Assembly: GCA_030760725.1 (NCBI GenBank) | Contig: JASWHV010000008.1 | Coordinates: forward strand, 53,419,671-53,483,670 | Reading direction: 5' to 3' | DNA from: Neostapfia colusana | Taxonomy: Eukaryota > Streptophyta > Magnoliopsida > Poales > Poaceae | Length of the DNA stretch: 64,000 nucleotides | Part shown: positions 21,061 to 33,489 of the stretch, piece after piece | Position numbering within the stretch: position 1 is the first letter of the stretch | How the letters are laid out: every line of letters begins with the position of its first letter | Program-made: the position numbers and the translations under genes | Notes under the pieces: model-generated | The model's input: only the letters and a program-made list of their open reading frames with translations | Told to the model about the DNA's origin: nothing | Database searches by the model: none

Positions 21061-23095
21061 GCATTGAGAATAGCCGCCCGAAAACTATCAAGTTTTCAAA
21101 AACTAAGGTTTACGAGTGAGGAATCGGTTAATGCCCATATAAGGAGTATCATTAGCATAGCTAAGTAAGGTGCCAATGCTAACTTATGTGTTACTATTTT
21201 TGCATTTCAATTCCGTAATGACGCACCTACGTGGAGGTAAGACTGGTAAGGAACGTCACCGAAAGCGGTTCAATTTTGGTTAGCTCCCTCATGCGAGGAA
21301 AGCAGCATGAGATATTCCGTTCGGCAACGAAAGGAAAGTGAATATGTTTTCTAAGACTCTTCATATCTTAGAGACATATGAATTGCACTAGCCTCCAGTG
21401 CACAAACCCAGGGGCAAGAGGAGAAGACCCCATTATGTGGTTTGTAACACGAAGTATGTGCTCTAGGACTGTTTATGTTCTATGGGGCATACAAAAATGC
21501 TGGTCCACCGGTGTGCCTAATTGCAAAGGTTTGGAGCCCTCCTTCGGGTTGTGAATAACCCAATCATGTACCTTGAGACGTGGCTTAACTCAAGGATGAC
21601 CCGTATGGCAATGATACGAGGCGTATGTATTTACTTTCAATATGGACCTGCCTGAAATTATAAAACCGTGTGTGCATCACTATCAGTGTTCTTATGCAGG
21701 TACTGACCACGTTTACATATCTCGTGTAGCACACGTTTGTGAGTGGTCGAGTAGTGTCAGTGCTAAAATGACTGCCGGTTATACCGGTATAGGTTTTTCT
21801 TTGGTGGGGATACGTAGTACTGACATTGGATGATAATTGCATATATGATAAGGTTCATGATGTAGGACCGAATAAAAGACACAACATTGAGTTGAAATAA
21901 AAGTTTTGAACATAGGTTGAAAAGAATTTCAAACGTTAGCACCCATGACCATGTCAAAGTGAAGAGTCGTTAACCGGAACCGAGCTACCAAAACAGAGCA
22001 TCCTCTGTTTTCGGGCAGCAGTGTCGCTGGACTTTGCCAGGACATAACTTTAGTTCTGAGTAACCAAATGAAGTGTTCTTGACATGGATGGAAAGACTAG
22101 GGAGTCCTCTAGATATGTTATTTACAAACCCAAGGCAGAATCAGAGAGCAACTTAGGGTGTGCTTGGTTCAGCTGTAGATTTTTAAAAATCTGATTCTAG
22201 CTGTGAGCTGTGAGAAAGCTGCTGTAAGCTGAGAGCTGCGGTGAAGATGAAATCTGTTTAGCTGGAAACAACTATCAACTGTGGATTCTGTAATAAATGT
22301 TTGTTATAAAGAAAGTAATGTTTGGTTGTGTAATTAGTGACATGATGGATAATTTCAGTAAAAAGTTGGAACAGGAATCTGGAAAATCTGTGGTTTTGGC
22401 ATATTTCCATTTGCACTAGGAAAATCTGTAGATTCTGGAGAATCTGATTATCATGTAAACCCCTTTGGTTCAGATTTCTGATTTTTGGTAGAAAATCTGG
22501 TTGGTGCAGCTGAACCAAACGGACCCTTAGTGAAATTTTCAGATTTCCAGAACTGGTCAGGACCAGGACAGGGCAAAATACTCTCTGTACTTTCCTGTAA
22601 TCTGGCCATAAGTTTTGACAGAAAATTTCCTAGGGTCATGCCATATACCTTTGGAAAATACGGGAAATATCCTACAACTTTGTTGTTAAGTGTTTTTCCA
22701 TATTATATCTGGAAATAAATCATATTGCAGGTTCAAATCAGACACTTTTAAAAGAGGTGCTGCAGAAATTTTCCAGAGTTTCTGTTGATTTGAAAACTTC
22801 ATATCTGTCAAAACAGAACAGCTGAGGGACCACAAATAAGCATTTGAAAGATACTTAAGTTCACTAAAACTTTGGTATTGAACTCAAGTCATGAATCGGT
22901 AGTTAACTTGAGTAAAGTTTGGAGTTTGTGTGAACTGAGCAGGGTAGTTGAACTGATTAGTTTAGCGTACATAAGATTTGAATAAACATAGATGTGGTTA
23001 TACTTTTATAAAGTTCATGACATGTTCATATTTTACTTATCTTTACTTACTGCTGGGATAGAATTTTGATTAACTCAAAATTTATTTCGTGCAAT
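21061..23095 (+). other. Long leader of the family-B element
   Basis: About 2 kb between PBS and gag. Apart from the Tourist MITE I see no coding sequence or repeat. Short frames on both strands have no recognisable domain. Confidence 0.6.
22156..22526. mobile_element. Tourist-like (PIF/Harbinger) MITE
   Basis: 371 bp. The left end GGGTGTGCTTGGTTCAGCTG and the right end, whose reverse complement begins GGGTCCGTTTGGTTCAGCTG, form terminal inverted repeats. It is flanked by TTA on both sides (22153-22155 and 22527-22529), the PIF/Harbinger target duplication. The inside is rich in imperfect inverted repeats and has no coding region. Confidence 0.85.
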
Positions 23096-24140
23096 ATGGT
23101 ACGTGCACAATCTCAAATGGAGATTGGAGGTTCGAATCAAGGTGAGAATGACTCGACTTCATCAAAAGATCCATCGCCAACCGGATTGGCGGAAATTATG
23201 GTAAAGATGAATGAGACTCTCCAAACTCTAGTTCGGCAAGGGATAAATAGAGAAACTCAACATGACATGCCAATCTAGAGTACTTATTTGGATTTCCTGG
23301 CGACATAACCGCTGGTATTTTCCGAAGCGGCTGGCCATTGTCAAGCAAATCATTGGTTACGTGTCCTTGAGTCCAAGTTTGGGTTGATCCAATGTGACGA
23401 TTTCTAGAAGACTCTATTTGCCGCACAACAGATTCACGGCTTTGCTGGAGCCTGGTGGGCGGAATACCTTGATATCCATCCGGAAGAGCATCGTGTCACA
23501 TGGACGGAGTTTCAGGATGCATTTTGTGCTCACTTCGTTCCTGCTGGCATAATGCAAACAAGTCTTGACGAATTCTGGAATCTAAAACAAGGTGAAATGA
23601 GTGTTATTGAGTATGCGAAGGAATTTAATCGCTTAGCTTACTATGCACCTGATTATGTGAAATCACAAGCCATGAAGAGTTATCATTTTTACTGAAAGCT
23701 GAATGCTAGGCTGCAGAATGAATTGGCTCAAGTTAGCCAAAAGAATTTTGATGAGTTGGTTAGCAGTGCTATCACCCAGGAATATTATTCCAACCTCATC
23801 CTTAGAGAAGAAAAGAGGTAGAGGGACTCATCACAGAATGATTGCAATAATGTTCCTCAAAAGTATCGGTTGGTAATTCGTTCACCTTCCGGTCGAGAGG
23901 TTCCACAAAAGAGCGGTCATTCTTGGAGTATGACAACTCTTATACTCCGCAGAGGTTTTATTTACCTCAACCGCAGCAATAAATTATTTCTCGTGCACCC
24001 TAGTACCAACAATGTGCACCAGAATATTATTCACCTCAAGATATCGAAGACGATCAAGGTGGTTATTCAGCGGAATCGAGTAGTATCCCACTTCAAATTG
24101 ACAATGAGCATAACGTCAATGAAGCAACTGAACCTACCAG
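23096..24140 (+). pseudogene. Gag of the family-B element
   Basis: ATG at 23096 (MVRAQSQMEIGG). Broken frames carry a Ty3/gypsy gag core: AWWAEYLDIHPEEHRVTWTE, FQDAFCAHFVPAGIM, LDEFWNLKQGEMSVIEYAKE and FDELVSSAITQEYY. In-frame stops occur at 23276 and at several later points. I do not see an intact CCHC knuckle after it. Gag forms the particle in active relatives; this copy cannot. Confidence 0.8.
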
Positions 24141-24655
24141 CAACATGATGTCTGCAGGTCCAGTTCTAAATAATGATCTTGGACAGCAAAGAAAAGCCAT
24201 GTTCAAAGTGGGATTTGTTAACTGTGTCAGTCGAAGATCTGCTCGATGGGGGACCGGTTCTCACAGGCAGGTTCACCTTAAATGACAAATAGGTTGTCAT
24301 TCTGTTCAACTCTGGGGCAACACATAATTTCATTAGCAAGGCGATGGTGATCCAATATCAGATTCCCATCACTACCACAAAGGGTTCCTACCTCATTCAT
24401 TTGCCAGGGGGAGACATATCGGCTAGTGAAATCATTTCTAAAGCACCGCTGTGTTTGGGTGGAAAATTTGATTCTACCACCCTCATTATTCTCGAAGGTC
24501 AAGGAATCGATGCCATATTGGGAATGTCATGATTAAATTTCCATAGGGCTGTTCTGGACATCGAGAACCGGAATGTTCATTTCGACTCCCCACTTCACGG
24601 GCGTCATACTTTGTTTCTCGACAAGGTTGTTTCTGATATTCCGGAAGTATGTAAT
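24141..24655 (+). pseudogene. Protease of the family-B element, active-site residue changed
   Basis: The retropepsin region reads VVILFNSGATHNFISKAMV and ends GQGIDAILGMS, followed by a stop and LNFHRAVLDIENR. The catalytic motif normally D-S-G-A is N-S-G-A, so the catalytic Asp is Asn. Frame breaks lie on both sides. Confidence 0.82.
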
Positions 24656-25587
24656 GTCTAAGTTCGCAAATTAGAAAACATTCCGGTAGTCCGTGAATAC
24701 CTGGACGTGTTTCCCAAAGATCTTTCAGGCTTACCACCTGAGCGCGAGGTGGAATTCAAAATAGAGTTGATACCGGGAACCATGCCGATATCCCAGAGAC
24801 CATACAAAATGGCTCTGAATGAACTAGCTGAAGTGAAGGAGCAACTAAAAGATCTGATGGACAAGGGATTTATTCATCCAAGTTCATCACCATGGGGTTG
24901 GTCGGCTTTATTTGTATAGAAGAAAGATGAGACGCTGAGGCTCCGTTAAATGCTGTGACGATAAAGAACAAGTATCCACTACCAAGAATTGATATTCTCT
25001 TTGATCAATTAGTGGGTGCTAAGGATTTCTCCAAGATGGACTTAATGTTGGGATATCATCAAATTAAGATTCGAGTGGAGGATATTCTGAAAACAGCTTT
25101 CTCGACAAGATATGGACTCTATGAGTATGTTGTCATGTCATTTGGATTGACCAATGCTCCAGCTCACTTTATGTATCTTATGAACTTAGTGTTCATGCCG
25201 GAGTTGGATCAATTCATCGTGGTATTCCTAGACGATATCTTGGTCCATTCCAAATCAGAAGAGGAACACGCTAAACATTTGCATATTGTGCTCCAACGAT
25301 TGAGAGATCACAAGCTCTATGCAAAGTTTAGTAAATGTGAATTTTGGATCAATCAAGTGCCATTTCTTGGTCATATTATTTCTGCGGAAGGCATCACGGT
25401 TGATCCAAGTAAGATTGAACAAGTGGTGAAATGGAAGTCTCCAACCTCAGTCCATGAACTTCGTAGCTCCTTAGGTTTGGCGGGATATTATCGGAGGTTC
25501 ATCCCAAGTTTTTCCAAAATTTCTAAACCTATGACGGAGCTACTGAAAAAGGGCATCAAATATGATTGGAGCAAGCCATGTGAGTAA
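24656..25587 (+). pseudogene. Reverse transcriptase of the family-B element
   Basis: The N-terminal part (24707-24919) has FPKDLSGLPPEREVEFKIEL and ends at a stop. The segment 24955-25587 holds MTIKNKYPLPRIDILFDQL, SKMDLMLGYHQIKI, MSFGLTNAPAHFMYLMN, the catalytic VFLDDILVHSKSEEEH, and GLAGYYRRFIPSFSKI. A short frame shift and deletion lie at 24920-24955, and a TAA at 25585-25587 ends it. Confidence 0.88.
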
Positions 25588-26093
25588 GCTTTTCAAGCGT
25601 TGGTGAAACACCTCACAACAGCCCCGGTTTTAGCTCAACCGGATACAACCAAGCCCTTTGATGTTTATTGTGATGTGTCTAGCATTGGACTTGGTTGCGT
25701 ACTTATGCAAGGAGGACACATGTTTTCGCATATGGATCATGGCAATTACGGAATCATGAACAACATTATCCAACTCATGATCTTGAGATGGCTACCGTGG
25801 TACTAACTTTGAAGATGTGGAGACGCTACCTATTGGGAAATTTAGTTCATCTCTACACCGACCACAAAAGCTTGAAGTACATATTCACTTAAAAAGAGTT
25901 GAATACGAGACAACGAAGATGGTTAGATATGATAAAAGACTATGATATTGAGATTCATTATCACCCCGGCAAGGCAAATGTGGTTGCCGACACACTCAGC
26001 CAGAAATCTCATATTCACAATCTGACCATTACGCCGATAGAAGAGGAAGAGCCAAGTCTCTACTTGGTTCCATATGGAGCTCTATACACAACC
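25588..26093 (+). pseudogene. RNase H of the family-B element
   Basis: Three overlapping frames carry the domain: PFDVYCDVSSIGLGCVLMQG (25600-25730), YPTHDLEMATVVLTLKMWRR and YTDHKSLKYIFT (25695-25892), then LDMIKDYDIEIHYHPGKANV (25899-26093). Frameshifts and stops lie between them. Confidence 0.83.
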
Positions 26094-27120
26094 TAGCTCT
26101 CATACCAACATTAAAAGAGGAGATTATGGAAGCTCAAAAGCAAGACAAGGGCATGTCTCATATTAGGAGAAGGCTAAAGAGCGGGGAAATAAAATGTTTC
26201 CGGTTAGATGGTGAAGGAACCTTATGGTTTCAAAGCCCGGATAGTAGTACCCCGTGATATGAGGCTGCGGAAGAAAAGTTTTGATGAGGCTCACTTGTAC
26301 AAATTTTCTATTCATCCGGGAACAACAAGATGTACCAGGAATTAAAAACAAAATTTTGGCGGACCCGAACGAAATGTGAGATTGCTAAATACGTATCAGA
26401 GTGTGATACGTGTCGGCGAGTTAAAGCCGACCACATGAAGAAAGCGGGAACAATAACTGCTAAGCATCCCAGCATGGATGGGAGGATATTAGTATGGATT
26501 TCATTGTCGGTTTACCTCTCACTGCTCATAAGCATGACTCGATTTGGGTGATCATTGATCGGTTAACCAAATCAGCACATTTCATTTTGGTACATACGGG
26601 ATTCCATGCCAAGAAGTATGTGGAGTTGTATATTGCAAGAATATTGTGCTTACATGGAGTTCCCCGTACGACCATCTCCGATAGAGGCACGTTGTTCATT
26701 GCTCGTTTTTGGGAGCAGCTATATGCCTCACTAGGAACCAAATTGATTAGAAGCTCCGCATATCACCCTCAAACCGATTGGCAAACGGAGAGGGAGAACC
26801 AAGTTCTCTATGATATGCTTCGAGCACGTGCCATACACCACGGTAGAGCCTGGGATGATCATCTACCGTTGGCGGAATTTTCTTATAACATTGGTTATCA
26901 AGCGAGTATCAAGATGGCACCTTATGAGGCTCTCTACGGCCGGAAGTTCCGCACACCCTTGAACTGGTGTGAATCTGGCGAGAGAGTTATTTACGGGATT
27001 GATCTCGTAAATGAAGCTGAAGAGCGGGTAAGGCTTATTCTAGCAAATTTTAAAGCCGCTCAGTCTAGACAAAAGAGTATGCGGATAAGATACGTCGTCC
27101 TCTGAACTTTCAAGTTGGGG
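26094..27120 (+). pseudogene. Integrase of the family-B element
   Basis: The zinc-binding region is fragmentary (HPGTTRC about 26310-26335, then CDTCRRVKADH at 26404-26435). The core 26494-27105 is open: IIDRLTKSAHFI, SDRGTLFIARFW and PQTDWQTERENQVL supply the D, D and E residues, followed by FSYNIGYQASIKMAPYEALYG. A frameshift ends it near 27100. Confidence 0.87.
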
Positions 27121-27543
27121 ACCACGTATCTCTCCGTGTATCACCTATGAAAGTAATTCACCGATTTGGAGTGAAAGGAAAATTAGCTCCACGTTTTATC
27201 GGTCCATTTGCCATCATCGAAAGATGTGTACCCGTGGCATACCATTTGGAGTTACTGGCAGCCTTAGCTGGAGTTCATATGTCTTCCGCATATCTCAGTT
27301 GCGGAAGTGCTTGAAAGTTCCAATGGGAATTTTCACGGAAGACATAGCAGATTTGAAGCTGGACCTCACTTATGTTGAGTATCCAACCTGGATAATTGAT
27401 GAAAAGACTCACGAGACAAGAAACCGGACGTTGCAGTTTTCCAAGGTGCTATGGGAAAATCACACGTCCGATGAAGCTACATGGGAAAGCGAGGCATATT
27501 TACGATCCAATTACCCGGAACTATTGGAGGCTTATATCCGATA
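27121..27543 (+). pseudogene. Integrase C-terminus and chromodomain of the family-B element
   Basis: After the frameshift, GVKGKLAPRFIGPF-like sequence precedes the segment 27224-27544. That segment ends with LTYVEYPTWIIDEKTHETRN, then KVLWENHTSDEATWESEAYL and RSNYPELLEAYI, the pattern of a Tekay-type chromodomain. This module binds heterochromatin marks in active relatives. Confidence 0.8.
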
Positions 27544-27594
27544 GTCGTCCTCTCCATATTATTCTTAATTGTGAATCTCGGGACGAGATTCTTT

Positions 27595-27609
27595 TTAAGG
27601 GGGGAGGAA
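27595..27609 (+). promoter_or_regulatory. Polypurine tract of the family-B element
   Basis: AAGGGGGGAGGAA lies directly before the 3' LTR start TGTAAAACTCCC. Confidence 0.85.
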
Positions 27610-30600
27610 TGTAAAACTCCCAAAACTTATAAATACAATAAACTGATGTTGAATACATTGTGTTTCAAATTCAAGAAAATGGGAAGACAAAAACTTTTTA
27701 AAACATGATGACACACATAGGTGTGCAACCAACCAAGCTCAAAAAAGTTCAATGGCAATATTTTAATCCAAGGTTAAATTAAACACTATGTGTAAAATTC
27801 TCATGTGTATGAGGGAGTTTTTCAATTCAGATTGCATATTTGGGCTCCTCAGCTCCCAATTAATAAGAGTGCAAAGTTTGACAAATATTGAAGATGCTTT
27901 ATTAAGTAATTCAAAGGGGGTAGTGAGTTGCATGGGAATTCAAATTCAAATCTGAATTTGGATAAAACTTTGTTGAATTGAAATCCAGAAGTAAACTTTA
28001 CCACTTCAATTGGACCACCTGCCAAATTTGGGAGGAATTTAAGAGCAACAAAGAAGGATAAGGAGGAGAAGCAAAAGGTGGGACCCAGCTGTCTGTGAAA
28101 TTAGCCACGGGCTCTGTTTTTCCTCTGGCGAGCGCTTGACAGCAGCTGCTGGCGGCACCAGCGCATGCACTCGATGGTTCCCAGTCGCTACCACGTCGAA
28201 CCGACTCGATTGTGATCGATAAAAATCTCACTGCCTGGCCACAGCCTCGGCAACTTGTTGCTCTCAACTGCAGCACGCTCTCTCGCTCGACTATTGCCTC
28301 CCCGAGTGTTTCTTCCTCCGACAGCATGCGCACAATCGGTCCACCAGCGCCCGGTCGTTCACGTCGTTGCACGCCGAGCTGAGCTCACCCACAGTATCTC
28401 CGTGCCCGATGCAAGAACTCGACGATCCCTCCACCGGAACCCCGGAGCCAAGCTCGTTTTCTTCCTCAGCGCTGTCTGAAGCCGCCGCCACAAGAACTCG
28501 TCGCCCGGCCGCCACAGTCCATCTCTCTTCGAGTTTTAAACGTCAAAAGGTCCACCTAGTTCTCCTCTGTCTTCACCGCAACCACGGCGGCACGCCCTAG
28601 CCTGTACTCGTCGGAATTTCATTTTTCCCGCCGACATGCAATATGAACCGCGCAAAGGAAATCGGGAAATTCTTGCCACACGTCACACCACTCATCACAT
28701 AACTTAGAAAACTACTTCTAGACGTCCGTGCGAGTTCAGAGGATAAAAAACCTCCGAGAACCGTCGAGCAAACACATTGTTCTTTAGTTTTCTGAATTTC
28801 GCCGGATTTTGACCTAGCCCGATGGTGAGGTCATATTTTCAGCGAGTTTCCGCGAGATCATCCTGTAGGTCCGTGTTCCCCTTGGTGCCGTGGTGCTGTA
28901 CAAGCAAACGGAAAATCTTTTGATGCATCACAGAGCCCTAGCGACGTTGCCGAAGTGTCACCAAAGCCGCCGCTCGTCGCATGTAGGTTTCCGGCCATCC
29001 TCTGTTGGAATGAAGGCCGGCAGCATGTTCCTCGCACGAAAATACATAGAGGAGGCAAGTTTGGTTGAGTTCGGTGCACCGGAACCCCCTCCCGGCGAGG
29101 TGGGTGGCGGGCCGGCGTAGAAGCTCGAGGAAGAAGACGATGGGGGCTGGCCCATGCGTCAGCCTCTTTTACGAGGGAGCCGGATCTTCTGTGGCATCAG
29201 ATCGAATTGTGACTGCGCGCAATTATCCCTGTGGCCCCGTGTGTTCTGCTTCCTGGTGGCGCCACATCACCCTGGGCCCCACTGTCAGACTTTTAAACTT
29301 TTTCGCAAATTATTTGAATTGCAGATTTAGTAAAAAACTTTAGAACCTGATAACTTTTGCAAGAAAACTCCAAATTGGGTGACTAAAATTGGGTTACATT
29401 CAGATTGGAAAGATCTATCCAAATTTGCAATACAATTTGTGTGAAAGTCAATAATAGATTCTGGAAAATTATTTGAAGCTTTTGAGTAAAAGAATTTCTT
29501 AGGGAGTTTGGTTCATCCAAAAATCTCCAAATTTTGTCAGAATATTCCATAGGACATTATTGAACTCCTGCTAAATTTTCAGCTCATTTGGGTTTGATTT
29601 GTGTATGAAAATCCAGAGTATAAATCACTGTGCTCAAATGAGTCATGCAACATTTTCAGAGATAACCCCCACTTTGAAAAATCAGTGCTGGGCAATTCCT
29701 AGCTCCAAAATTCCTAGGAAAAATCATGCATGCTCCCTGAGTTATGCTTGAAATTGTAGTTCACTTGATTTGGCATGAAAACACAAATTACTTCAGAATT
29801 AATTCTTTTTTTGCCTAAATGCTTAGGGAATTGTTCTAGATGAACTACTCATTGAAAAGTTCTGAATTTTGGTACAGAATGTTTTCTTGTGACAAGGAAC
29901 TCACAGGAAAGTTCTCAGATAAATTTGAGCTCTGGATCAGTATAGTATTTTTCTATATACTTTTCTTAGGTGAAAAATGCAACCCTTAGGAAAAACACTT
30001 AGTGCTTGATCCAATTGCCAAATCCATTCTTCATCAACTAGGATCAGCTCCATTCCAGCTTCTAAACAGAGTTCTGTTCTCAACTTATAGTTAGACCTTG
30101 ATCACAAAGAATTTATAATTAAATACATATGCATGTTCATAACATGTAGTGATTAACGTGGAGAAGTGGGAAGAAAGTGAAGCTTGGATCAAGGGGCAAG
30201 AAGAGCACGTGATTAAGCCTCAAGTGATCAGCAACTAACTGCATATTATATCTGATTTTGGTCACCTGCGAAACAAAGGTAAGCTCCATTTTACATTTAA
30301 GTTGTTTTATAAAGTTTTTACTTTGTTCACTACTATCACTACAGGAATCGCGATAATAGACGACGGCCCGAAACCATCGTCTATAAGGTTATTACCGTCG
30401 TCAATAAGTTATTTATGACAGTAAACGTTTATAGACGATATTTTCTGGCCGTCGTCAATAACTAGTCGTCAATAAGTTTATTGATGACAGTAAGCGTCAT
30501 CAATAAGTTTATTGACGACGGCTAAAACCAGCTATCGTCTATAAGTCTGTCGTGCCACGTTGTTATTCAAGAGGCTTATAGACGGCGGTGCAGTGGGCCG

Positions 30601-30959
30601 TCGTCTATAAGTGTGTCGTGCTACGTAGCTGTTCAAGAAGCTTATAGACGACAGGCAGTGGTTGGCCGTCATCAATAAGAAAGCTTATAGATGATGGCCA
30701 GCTGTACCGTTGTCTATTATTGTGGCATATTGACGATGGCTAGGTAGGCCATCATCAATTATTATGGCTTATTGACGACGGCTAAGTACCAGAAACCGTA
30801 GTCAATAAGAATTGCAGTTTTTTTTCAAAAAAATAGAAAAGGTTGCCCTGGCTTCGAGGCCAGCCCTGGCTCGATGGCTAGATCACACAGGCATGAAAAT
30901 AAATATATCACAGGCATCAAAACACTATTTGCACGCCACTACCCAACGCTACCCCGACC

Positions 30960-32410
30960 GCTGCCACCGGAGTTCGGGAAGTCGTCCTCGCGTTGTCGTC
31001 CAAATGTCGGATGCTGGGGGGATGGAGTTTGTTGAGCCTGTGTCGCCGATCCCTGTTATGTGCATGTATAGTTAGACAATTTAGAAGTTTAAAATGCGTA
31101 TTTGATTAAATAAACTCATTATAAGTTAGAATTGAGCAAGTTAGCTAGATTTGGCTATATTTGAGTAAGTTTGCTCATATTTTACTAAGTTTGAGAAGTA
31201 TCGGCTAGTATTGTTTATGTTTGAGCAAGTTTAAACTATTTTTTACTATGTTTAAGCTTGCTCATATTTAACTAAGTTTGAGCAAGATTGAATAGTTTTG
31301 TGTATGTTTGAGGAAGTTCAACTAGTTTTGCTATGGTTGAGTAAGTTTTACCATATTTTACTAAGTTTGAGCATGTTTAACTAGTTTTGGCTATGTTTGA
31401 GTAAGTTTGATCAAATTCAACTAAATTTGAGCAAGTTTAACTAGTTTCAGCTATTATGAGCAATTTTGTACCTGTGCTCCTATCATCGGCCACTGTGGCA
31501 CCTGTGGCAGCTTTATCGGTGGTGGCGCCCACTTGGAAAAGACAGCCCGCTGTCCTGCGGCCATAGCCTGCAAATATGAAGCAAAATATTATACATGTCA
31601 TTCATATATTAGAAATTTTGAGTACAACGGTCCGAACTTACCTGCATGGCAGCTTGCAACTGTAGCATGTATGAGTGTTGATACTCGTTCCTAGCCCTGA
31701 GCTCCGCTGCCTGCCTCTTGTTCGTCAGTCGCAGCGCTTCCTGCATCCTCTGGAACTCCTCCTGGACACTCTGGAGCTCCAGATCTCGGCTCATACGCCT
31801 GTTGGACCCACCCTGGGATGAAGAGGCCCTCAAGTAAGACCGCGCCTCCCTCGAGCCGACTACTCCATTGAAGATGGCCAACCTACACAACGAAGTAAAA
31901 GTATTAAAGTTTCGTGTCTTGAAGTCCATGACATTAAATAAAAAATAACAGAACTCACCGGCTGTGAGGTTTCTCGCCACCGCATGCATACGCGGCTTCA
32001 GGTACGATTGGCGCGTTCTGCCAATCGTAATCTTTGCCTTGAAGCCTCCGCACCTCCTCCCAATACTTTTCCTAGAAATACAGAAAAATAAAGTCAACAG
32101 AAGTATTAAAGAGAATTCAATTAAGTTAAAAATACTACTTTAAGGTCTTTACTCCCCACAAAACTGAATTCTAGGATTTTGTTTATGATCCCATAGTAAT
32201 TAGTTTCACGTCCTTTGACGTCAGCGGCCCTCGTCACAACTCTGGTGTTAGATATTGCCCTTAGAGGACGTTGAGCTTCAAATTGAGTTGAACAAAATCA
32301 GAACCCATTGACATCATATCGACCAAAGAGTTTAACTTTAAAATATCCATTGGACAGTTGTCCCAAATTTTCATGGACACCGACTTGTGTCTTGCACTGT
32401 CCAACATATG
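30960..32410 (-). pseudogene. Remnant of the CACTA TNP-like/transposase gene
   Basis: Minus-strand exon pieces correspond in order to the genes of the two CACTA elements at 53-61 kb. The 32150-32410 part matches the DUF4216-coding part at 60390-60660. The 31625-31880 part encodes a coiled-coil segment (SRDLELQSVQEEFQRMQEAL, RNEYQHSYMLQLQAAMQ) also found in the other two. The last exon is about 30975-31075. The Transposase_24 exons that should lie between the first two are absent, so this is a deletion derivative. The longest open piece is 31609-32097. Confidence 0.6.
31080..31460. repeat. TTTGAGCAAGTTT tandem array in CACTA A
   Basis: About ten degenerate copies of a 30-36 bp unit containing TTTGAGCAAGTTTAACTAG. 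It lies in what should be the last intron of the TNP-like gene. Related arrays occur at 55255-55400 (reverse complement) and 57390-57620. Confidence 0.75.
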
Positions 32411-32429
32411 AAGTAAGAAGACTATTTTA

Positions 32430-32750
32430 TGCTATGAGGGGAGAGGGGCTGCCGGGGCGGCGCGGGGTGGCGGGGGTGGCCGGGGCGGGAGGGGGGCCGG
32501 GGCGGCACAGGGTGGCGGGGCAACCGGGCCGCCAGGGCAGGAGGGGGCCAGGGCGGCGCGGGGTGGCAGGGGCGGCCGGCGGCGCGGCGGCGGAGGGCGT
32601 GGAGGGAGGGGGCCAGGACGGCACGGGGTGGAGGGGGCGGCCTAGGGTGGCGGCGGTGGGCAGGGCGGGAGGGGGGTGGGGTGGCGCAAGGTGGCGGGGC
32701 CGGCCAGTGTCTATGAAGATTTGCGGGGGCGGATGGTTCCTAGTTTTTGA
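32430..32750. repeat. G-rich arm 1 of CACTA A
   Basis: Strongly G-rich on the plus strand, built of GGCGGGAGGGGGCC / GGGTGGCGGGG-like units. It resembles 33900-34350. The open frames it yields on both strands are low-complexity (Gly/Arg or Pro/Ala) and are not called as genes. Confidence 0.75.
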
Positions 32751-32798
32751 TTAATCATTTTCTTTGAAAAGCCATAAAATGTTCGCAACATGCACCCT

Positions 32799-33481
32799 CA
32801 GCGTATAGAAAGGCAGCGCTAGGCAGGCGCCTAGGCGCGCTTCTACGCTCCGCACCGGCCCACCGCCTCGCCTCGGTGGGTAGGCGGGCGCAAGGCACCC
32901 CGGGGGTGGGGGGTGGAGGTCGAGTGCCGCTGGGGAACAGATCCGTGCCACGGCCAGAGATCGATCTCGCCGGGGCGGGGGTCAGATCCACACTACCAGG
33001 AGAGGCGGGTAGAGGCCAACCGCGCAGGGGGAGGGGAGGTCGAGCGCTGCCAGATCCGTGCTGCGCGGTAGAAATCAAGCTCGCCGCGCCAGGGGGTGGG
33101 GGTTTGGGTGAGGGGCAGATGCGGCCAGAGATCGAGTGCCGCGGTGGTGGGCGAGGGGCTCGGGCGGACCTGAACGAGGTCTGCAGAAGGTGGGGTTGGG
33201 TTTGTGTGTGGGGCATGGGTTGGCTGGGCGGGCAGAATGCCTGCTTGGGCCATGGAATGGTTTGGGCCTGAGACGGAGAGATGAAAAGAGAGGGGAGTGG
33301 AGAAGTGGGCTGTGAAAAAATAGTATGATACAATAAAAATATGCATATACTTCTAAATTTTAAAAAATTCTTAGAATACCCTACTGCTACAGTACCTAAC
33401 GCCTAGGCGCCGCCTAGGCACGCCTATACTCTAGGCGGAGGGTCACCGCCCGCCTAGTGCCTAACGCCTTTTGGAACCCTG
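32799..33481. mobile_element. Non-autonomous hAT element, 683 bp, nested in CACTA A
   Basis: It is flanked by a perfect 8-bp duplication TGCACCCT (32791-32798 and 33482-33489), the hAT hallmark. The left end CAGCGTATAGAAAGGCAGCG and the right end, whose reverse complement starts CAGGGTTCCAAAAGGCGTTA, are imperfect inverted repeats. Both lead into CTAGGC-rich sequence. The GC-rich interior (32876-33271) has open frames but no transposase or other domain. Confidence 0.87.
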
Positions 33482-33489
33482 TGCACCCT

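Noticed and set aside
30345..30810. CRISPR-like regular repeats (GACGACGG spacing)
   Set aside because: Repeats occur in both orientations with irregular spacing at element ends and are CACTA subterminal repeats; the context is a plant genome.
32755..33333. Pro-rich frames on the minus strand within the hAT element
   Set aside because: No domain, overlapping open frames on the opposite strand, and a GC-rich non-autonomous element.
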